From NCBI RefSeq assembly GCF_000188695.1, contig NW_004754931.1:555669-587506 (forward strand): a DNA stretch of 31,838 bases. The letters run 5' to 3'. The position numbers and the translations under genes are program-made. The DNA comes from Salpingoeca rosetta. Lineage: Eukaryota; Opisthokonta; Choanoflagellata; Craspedida; Salpingoecidae. This document shows positions 25,123 to 31,838 of the stretch, in pieces; positions within the stretch are counted from its first letter, which is position 1; the number at the start of each line of letters is the position of its first letter. The notes beneath the pieces were generated by a model that saw only the letters and a list, made by a program, of their open reading frames with translations, was not told the origin of the DNA and did not search any database.

Positions 25123-25670
25123 CAAAAAAAAAGGTTCCTTCTATCGACACTGAACAGCATAAAATGAAGTAAACGCTAAATTGTGGAAATTATACTCAAT
25201 TTTCCGCATTCCTCCCTCCCCCAACACAACACAGTCAGTTTTGTTGGCAAAGGCACAAACAAGCACTCACAAACAACGACCAGCACACACCACACCCCTC
25301 CTCCTCCTCCTTGCACTTACCGTCCTCCCTTTTACTTGAACGTACAACTCCGCTTTGACGTGTGTCACATCACTTCACTACCGCTTAGCAAGCACACAGT
25401 AGGAACCACCACCCCTCTACTGCATCACAGGCTGCGTTTTCATTGCCTGTCCTCTGCCTCCTCCGCCCCACTCCACCTTTCCCTTCTTTCGGCGTTGGCG
25501 GAACGCTCGCAGCAGATTTCTACTGCCGATCGATACTTGTGCTCGTCCGGAGCCTTCTCTCCCTCCCTCTTTCTTTCTTTCTTTGTTTTGTTGCTTGGTT
25601 GGCTGGGAGTCCACCCCCCCCCACCCACACACACACACAAACGCTACTTCTCTGTTAGCCGCCCGCCACC

Positions 25671-26885
25671 ATGTCGTGCGGATCGTCAGAAACAGACAAG
25701 CGCAGCAAAAAGATTGACAAGGCCTTAAGAAAGGCCGGTCATCAAAGCAAGGTATGCGAGCATGTCTGTGTGTGTGTGGGTGTGGGTGGGTGTGTGTGGG
25801 TGGGCGCGTGTGCTTGTGTATGTGTACTTGTGGGTGGATGGCTTCTTTGTGTCATTCTACTGACGCTTGCAAACGGTCCTTCGTCACGCCCCATTCCCAA
25901 AACGTGACTATGCACACACACACACACGACACACACACACACACGACACTCATTCTCACCTACTCGCCCTCGCACATCACGTTGCATTACCCGACTTTAG
26001 GGCGTGTTCAAGATCCTGCTGCTGGGCACTGGAGAGTCTGGCAAGTCCACAGTTGTGAAACAGATGAAGATCCTGTATTGCGGCGGCTTTGGCGATGAGG
26101 AGAGACAACGGTTTCGTATCCTCGTCTTCCGCAACTGCCTTCGCTCCATGAAGGCGCTGGTCGATGCAATGGACCTGCTAGAGATTGCGTTTGAGAACCA
26201 GAGCCTGATTGAGCAAGCATACGACCTGCTCGACATCTCCGAGGCGTCGTTCACAGACCTCGCACCACACAAGGAGCTCTTCCGAAAACTGTGGGAAGAC
26301 AAGGGCGTACAAAAGGCATACGCGAGGCGAGACGAGTTCCAGTTGAGCGTCAGCACAGCGTACTTCTTTGACAAGTTGAACGACCTGTGCGAGCCGTCGT
26401 ACATCCCAGACAACGATGACATCCTCAGAGCGCGTGAGGCAACAACAGGCATTCACGAGGTCTCCTTCGAGGTCGAAAAGGCAACTTTCAGGTGTGTGTG
26501 TTTGTGTGTGTGTGTGTGTGTATGTATGTGTGTGTGTCCGTGCGCAGCACATGGCATGCATCCCTCTGTGTGTGCCCCTGTGCCTGTGACAACGTTTGCG
26601 TCTCTACGTCTTGTCTGGCTTGCCGAGGCAGCGTGTGTGCTCTTGCCATGAATGTGCTCACCTTGAATTATGAACGGACGTGGATGCATTCACTCGTGCG
26701 CCTCAGGATGCTTGATGTCGGTGGGCAGCGGTCGGAGCGGCGAAAATGGATTCACTGTTTTGAGAACATCACAAGCATCATCTTCATCTCTGCGGCAAAC
26801 GAGTACGACCAAGTGCTTGCCGAGGACAGCGAGACAAACCGCATGAAGGAGAGCGTCGCCCTCTTTGCACAGGTCAGCAGCACTC

Positions 26886-26930
<45 letters not shown>

Positions 26931-27718
26931 GGTGGGTGGGTGTGTGTGGATATACGTGTATGTGTGTGTGTGTGTGTAACGATGTGCAGCTATGCACAAC
27001 TGCGGGTGCAACTTTTGCCTGCATCCCCCATGTGTTTATCGATTTGTCCTCCGTGGTCCATGTTTGGCACCATCTCACCACCTGTTGATGTTCCTGGCGC
27101 AGATTATCGGCTACTGGTGGTTCCGGGAGACGTCCTTTGTTCTGTTCCTGAACAAGCAGGATTTGCTTGAGGAGAAGGTGAAGCGCTCCTCTCTCAAGAA
27201 ACACTTTCCAGAGTTCCCGGTACGTGCTACACTCAAGGCGGCCTCGTCACACACACACACACACACGCACACACATGCACACACATGCACACAGCACACA
27301 CACACATGCTCGCAACGTGTGTCACCTCTCATCCACCATCACTCTTTCACTTTGTCGCCCTTCCTTCTGCACAACTGCGGTTCCAACTCCTTCACAACTT
27401 GCCCACGCCTGCTCCTTTTACTCACGCAACCCCCTCCCCTGCCTCACCTCTCGATTGGCTCGTCTCGCTGCACTACCGCGTATGCGCTGTGCACACGTGT
27501 GCGTGTGTGTGTGTGTGTGTGTGGTTCAGGGCCCTGACGGCGACTATGAGGCGGCACGCGAGTTTATCCAGGACCTGTACTTCCGCGAGAAGCCGGAGAC
27601 GCACCAGCTGTTTGTGCACTTTACAACGGCAACCAACACAGAGAATATCTACCACGTCTTCAACGCAGTTCGGTCCACGCTCATTCGCTCGCAGCTCAAG
27701 AACCTCAACCTCTACTGA
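25671..27718 (+). CDS. Heterotrimeric G-protein alpha subunit
   Basis: Exons 25671-25751, 26001-26491, 26707-26872, 27103-27219 and 27530-27718 (TGA) give 347 aa, normal for the family. The ATG has an ideal context (gccaccATG). G1 is GTGESGKST (36-44). Switch I has Arg172 and Thr175 in REATTGI. Switch II is [12 protein letters not shown] with Gln198. G4 is NKQD (263-266). G5 is TTAT (317-320) instead of the usual TCAT. The helical domain lies between G1 and switch I. All residues for GTP binding and hydrolysis are present. The N-terminus MSCGSS has Cys3 for possible palmitoylation but no Gly2 for myristoylation. The C-terminus LKNLNLY lacks the Cys at -4 used by pertussis toxin and does not match a single animal class. 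Expected role: membrane-associated transducer for seven-helix receptors with beta-gamma. Confidence 0.95.
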
Positions 27719-28964
27719 GCCCACAAGTCAACTAGAAGGCGACAACAACAACAGCAAGCAATCATTGCACTTGGTTTCAGCTTTGGTTTACTCCTGCCTT
27801 TTGTCTTGATCTTTACTGCCCGTCTGTGTGTCTGTGTGCGTGTTGTTTTCTTGCCTTGTTCTTCCTCCCTTTTTTCTGTTTCCTTGGCGGTGCCAGCAGT
27901 GTTGTTGACCATTGCTGCTCTCCAGCACACCATCGTTTGCGTTTGTACATCCCGTTACTCTCCCGTCGTGCGTGGACGTTTCAATCCCTCGGTTTTCGCC
28001 CCCCCCCCTCCCCTCCTTCGTCTCACATGTCGCGGGGCATGCTGTTGTCATTTCACACCACTGGAAGCTTGCACTCGTTTCTTTTCTTTCTTTCTTTTTT
28101 CCGTTGATTTGATATTTTCGTCAGCCAATTCTGCCCCATCCTCCCCCTCCCTTCCTCCTTCACTGTCGGTCATCGTTTCCAGTGATGACCTCGTTCAGCC
28201 TTTGCGTCCTCTTCTACCGCCACCTCCACCAGGCCCTTTCTTCTTCTCTTCTGCCCTTCTCCCTTTGCTTCCTTCGCGGGATACGTTCGGTGCTCCTCTT
28301 GTGTTCCTTTGCTGCTGTGTTGGTCGTGGTCGTGGTCGTGGTCGTGCAGCCGCGCTTTCCCTTCCCTTTCCTTGCCTTCTCTTTCCTTTCCTTCTTTTGG
28401 TTTTGCTCGTTTCTCTTTCTAGTTTGCACTCGTGTGTTTGCATGTGTTTCGTCATCACCGCACATGCGCACGGTGCCACGTAGCCCTCCACCCCCTCATC
28501 TCCACCCTCACACCTCTTCCAGCATCGTGCGTTCATATGGTGCTTCTTTGTTTTGTGTTTGCGCATGTGTGTTGTGTGCCTTTGCAAGTTGGTGTGATCA
28601 CCATGCGTGCATGCACGCATGCACAAGCACTGCTCTCCCTCACCCCCCCCCCCAACACACACACATTTCCACACATGCGCATATGCAATGCAGTTCGCAA
28701 TTGTGTGTTTGCCTGTAATAAACCTCTTCACAACTCGTTACACGCTCACACATACAGATGCTGGAGAAAAACAACTGCCTATTGTTGTTTGGCAGTGTGA
28801 GCTATAACCACGGCATGTCTGTGGCGTGGTGATATATTGATTGATAGCAGCCCGTTGTTGTTGTTTGTAAGTTCAAGTTGTTGTTGTTTAAGTTGTTGTT
28901 TAAGTTGTTGTTTAAGTTGTTGTTGTTGTTGTTGTTTAAGTTGTTGTTTAAGTTGTTGTTTAAG

Positions 28965-29013
<49 letters not shown>

Positions 29014-29027
29014 AGTTGTTGTTTAAG

Positions 29028-29067
<40 letters not shown>

Positions 29068-29069
29068 AG

Positions 29070-29131
<62 letters not shown>

Positions 29132-29405
29132 CACGGTTGCTGAGACAACTGCGTGCTGGCGTGCCACACGTTCACACGACGTGTCATGTTTCAATCTAAT
29201 CGTGGCAGCACCACTTGGGACCACACAACGTGATGTGATGTGACGTGATAACACGAGAACACATTCGCAAACTGGCAAGGACAACGGCGCCGACAGTATG
29301 TATATAGCACGGCACACAGCGTGCAACACACATCGCATAAAACACATCGCACACAGCGTGCAGCGTGTAGCAGGTGGCCGTGTCACTGCACGGCATGGTC
29401 GCATG
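27719..29405. other. Convergent intergenic region between G-alpha and TMEM33
   Basis: 1.7 kb between two stop codons. It is T/C-rich to about 28430, has an AATAAA at 28717-28722 about 1 kb after the G-alpha stop, a (TTG)n array, and then unique sequence up to the TMEM33 stop. No conserved coding exon is seen. Confidence 0.5.
28876..29131. repeat. (TTG)n array punctuated by TTTAAG
   Basis: Trinucleotide TTG (AAC on the other strand) repeated over about 255 bp, interrupted at irregular spacing by TTTAAG units. The minus strand reads as poly-Asn with Leu, but no gene context supports translation. Confidence 0.95.
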
Positions 29406-29827
29406 TCACTCCTGCGGCTTGATCCTGGTGGCATACTGGACTACACGCGTCTTGATGGCATGGTACACGCGCGCAACAATGGCTGGGCAGTAGCGGTGTG
29501 TGCTCGCATGATCTGGTGGGAACAGCAAAGAATGGGGCGGAGAGTAGCAGCATGAGCGCGGAGTGCTGCGTGCAAGGGACAAGCAAGACGACAAGAAATG
29601 CAACCAGCACAAACATAAAGACACACACACACATGCACACATAACATGCACACATGCACACATAACATGCACACATGCACACATAACATGCACACATGCA
29701 CACACATACACATACACATACACAGACACAGACACATACACAGACACATACACAGACACAGACACAGGCACACATCAACACACACAAACACATACACATA
29801 CACACATCAACATACGCACATACACAT

Positions 29828-29867
<40 letters not shown>

Positions 29868-30454
29868 GCACCGAGGACAAAGACGGCCTGGGACCAGAAG
29901 ATGCGGTTGGTGTTGTTGCGGCGCGAGTAGAAACGGAGCATGTGGAAGAGAGCCATCGTCATAAACGCCAACAGCGCGGGAATTGCCAGCCTTTGCACAG
30001 CGACACGAAAACACCGAGACAGACGCGGGTTGAGCGGCGGTGGTGGTGGTATGATGGAGAGCGGGTGAATTGTATGTGAAGGGCAAGTGGCAGATTTGGA
30101 AATGCACACACCAACCACTATGACACACATGCGCATTGCAGTACAGGCATGCCGCACGCAGATAACAAGCACACATGCACACACGTATCCGACGCACATG
30201 CACGCATCACGTGTACCTTGAGGTGACGAGGGTGAAGACGGTGAGAAAGAGGGCTGCAACCTCAAAGTTGCAGATCATCTGAAAGACCTGTGATCCAACA
30301 CAGGCAGCAGAGAAAAATGTGTCAGCGGGCGGTGATGTGAGACGATGCTGACAAACAACGTGCAGCATTGATTGCGAGTGCACTCACCGACTGCTGCCGT
30401 TGCGCGATGAAGTTGATGGGGAACTTCAGCACGGCCGGCTGTCCCGTCTCCTGT

Positions 30455-30534
<80 letters not shown>

Positions 30535-31601
30535 GAGTTGCAGCAAATGGGTTAACTCGTGTGATGTGCACTGTGATAGAGATGCGACGCCATGTAACAA
30601 CCACTGCTATGGTGGGTGTCTCCCTCCAGCCCTGCCCGGTCGACCGACAGAACAAGAGGCAGCTCAGGGCAGCAGCTCACCCGCAGCATGACGTTGAGGA
30701 AGCCGATGACGGCAAGCAAGCTGTTCAAGGTAACTGGCAACAGCAGCACAAGGGATGGCGGAAGACTACGACAGCACGCAACCCAGTGTAAGTATGGTCG
30801 TAGGTAAATGTGCACAGGTGTGTGTGTGTGTGTGTGCGTGTGCGCATGTTTGCGTGTATGACACAGAAAGCCAGTGGGAAAACACATACAGAGAGTGTGA
30901 GTGTGTGCGTGACACAGACAGCGAGTGGGCAAACACAGAATGTATGTGTGTAAGCAAGCGACCGAGCGAGAGGGAGAGAAAGGAGAGAACAGTGACACTC
31001 ACGAACATCGCATGGCAAACAAAGCGGTACTACCCCATCCTTGCCCACGTGCACATGGCATCAACGCCAAGCACAAGCGCAGGAGGTGCAAGAGCGTTTA
31101 CAACGAAGGCACACAAACGCACGTACATACATGTCCCGCCACCAACCAACCTGTAGATTGCGAGGCAATAGAAGACGTAGTGCCCGCTGTCTTCATGCAT
31201 GGCACGCCGCAACCAGTCCCGAGTCAAGCTCACGCCCTGTTGTGGGTGTGGGGTTGAGGGAACGTGGCAGGGTTTGAAAAAAACTATGCCGTTTGTTGGC
31301 GCAGCCACTCGTTGGTTGATTCAATTACGCACTCACTCACTCACCTACACTCACTCACTCACTCACTCACTCACACACACACACTTACTCACTCACTCAC
31401 TCACTCACTCACTCACTCACTCACTCACGCACGCACGCACGCACGCACGCACGTACAGACCTCCAGGCGCTGCATGACGCGTGCAGCGTACACGCCCGCA
31501 AAGACGACAATGGCCAGCCTCATGTGCACAATGGCAAGGATGATGCCCAGTAGCCTGGCACCAGCAAGCACGGCATCCTGCCGCTTCCCCTTCAGATACT
31601 C
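29406..31601 (-). CDS. TMEM33: TMEM33 / Pom33-family ER membrane protein, 5' exon unresolved
   Basis: Exons in transcript order: 31601-31461, 31236-31151, 31029-31007, 30733-30681, 30450-30388, 30287-30217, 29990-29872 and 29512-29406 (TGA), all phase-consistent. Conserved blocks match human TMEM33: RRAMHEDSGHYVFYCLAIY (human QALLEDSCHYLLYSL), RQQSVFQMICNFEVAALFL (human NQQNILKFIACNEIFL), MLRFYSRRNNTNRIFW (human LTLRYSSRRNPYCRTLF) and HRYCPAIVARVYHAI. Hydrophobic segments in LLGIILAIVHMRLAIVVFAG, VFQMICNFEVAALFLTVFTL and LAIPALLAFMTMALF are the membrane spans. The family works in the ER and nuclear envelope, shaping tubules and supporting nuclear pores. The initiator exon lies upstream of 31602. 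An ATG at 31789 with a donor before 31763 (MLQWSLVTT) is possible but weak, or it lies outside the window. The 23-nt exon is required by phase but rests on a gttcgt donor. Confidence 0.78.
29621..29868. repeat. Intronic CA-rich minisatellite
   Basis: CACATG, CACATA and CACAGA variants over about 250 bp in the last TMEM33 intron (29871-29513). On the sense strand this is TG-rich and begins right after the donor. Confidence 0.9.
30458..30532. repeat. Intronic (TG)n array
   Basis: Pure TG run (sense CA) directly before the acceptor of the TMEM33 exon starting at 30450. Confidence 0.95.
31330..31453. repeat. Intronic (CACT)n / (CACG)n array
   Basis: Tetranucleotide repeats within the first resolved TMEM33 intron (31460-31237), with a short CA stretch in the middle. 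Confidence 0.95.
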
Positions 31602-31838
31602 CTGTCATGCGCAACGCAAAGCAGGCAATGAACGCCATGAGCCTTGATGACACAACCAACACAAAAACAAAAGAGAGAGAGAGAGATAACATCACCTCAA
31701 CACCCACACACACACACATACATACACACACGTCCACTTCTCTGTGCAGCCAGCATCATCACCGTTGTCACCAGTGACCATTGCAGCATTGCCACTTTGT
31801 CACAACACATTGCCGCGCATCGAACGCACCACCGCAGA

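Larger units (their letters stand above)
24737..25670. other. Intergenic region between HAD gene and G-alpha gene
   Basis: 934 bp between two plus-strand genes. It holds two long CA arrays, a G-run near 24750, and from about 25400 a pyrimidine-rich stretch leading to the G-alpha start, probably its promoter and 5' UTR. No gene was recognised. Confidence 0.55.

Noticed and set aside
28717..28722. AATAAA as the G-alpha poly(A) signal
   Set aside because: It lies about 1 kb past the stop in low-complexity intergenic sequence; the hexamer alone is not enough to assign it.
28802..29434. Minus-strand open frame of 210 codons with long poly-Asn
   Set aside because: It is the AAC reading of a microsatellite; the non-repeat part has no conserved features, and the frame overlaps the TMEM33 stop exon's neighbourhood without splice support.
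31763..31789. Possible first TMEM33 exon (ATG at 31789)
   Set aside because: Phase 0 can be met with a gtgatg donor, but the nine-residue peptide has no recognisable similarity, so it was not added to the CDS.

Overview
The window is eukaryotic nuclear DNA from a compact, GC-rich, intron-rich genome. Most genes are split by short introns of about 100-300 bp with GT-AG (once GC-AG) borders, and (TG)n, (CA)n and (TC)n microsatellites fill most introns and intergenic spaces. The gene content (a MAGI-like PDZ/guanylate-kinase scaffold, heterotrimeric G-alpha, E2F, SUMO E1 subunit, TMEM33, a secreted discoidin-domain protein) fits a unicellular holozoan. A choanoflagellate, possibly Salpingoeca-like, is my best guess. 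This is inferred from gene content and intron style, not proven.

Layout, left to right. (1) 1-1977 (-): a Q/H-rich protein with a mariner/IS630-like transposase-derived core whose expected first catalytic Asp is Gly; its 3' end lies outside the window. (2) 2755-7118 (+): SUMO-activating enzyme subunit 1 (AOS1/SAE1), 13 exons, 339 aa. (3) 7703-8797 (-): intronless E2F-family transcription factor, 364 aa. (4) 9813-14156 (+): 905-aa scaffold made of four half guanylate-kinase domains alternating with five PDZ domains. (5) 14381-17390 (+): 597-aa sulfotransferase-like plus class IV aminotransferase-like fusion, which might be spliced to gene 4. (6) 18003-22715 (-): secreted protein with an F5/8-type C domain, interrupted by an 813-bp assembly gap and with one unresolved frame break. 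(7) 22841-24736 (+): HAD-superfamily sugar-phosphatase/phosphoglucomutase-like protein, 226 aa. (8) 25671-27718 (+): G-protein alpha subunit, 347 aa. (9) 29406-31601 (-): TMEM33 homologue whose first exon is unresolved.

Exon borders were derived by hand from splice consensus, phase continuity and family similarity. Every intron of genes 2, 4, 5, 7, 8 and 9 keeps phase under the models given. The genes are functionally unrelated housekeeping and signalling genes, arranged as divergent pairs (1/2, 3/4, 6/7) and convergent pairs (2/3, 5/6, 8/9).

Most noteworthy are the repeated half-GuK/PDZ scaffold, introns bracketed by complementary TG and CA repeats at their two ends, the inactivated transposase-like domain, the possible scaffold-aminotransferase read-through, and a fresh 65-bp tandem duplication over a splice acceptor in gene 7.
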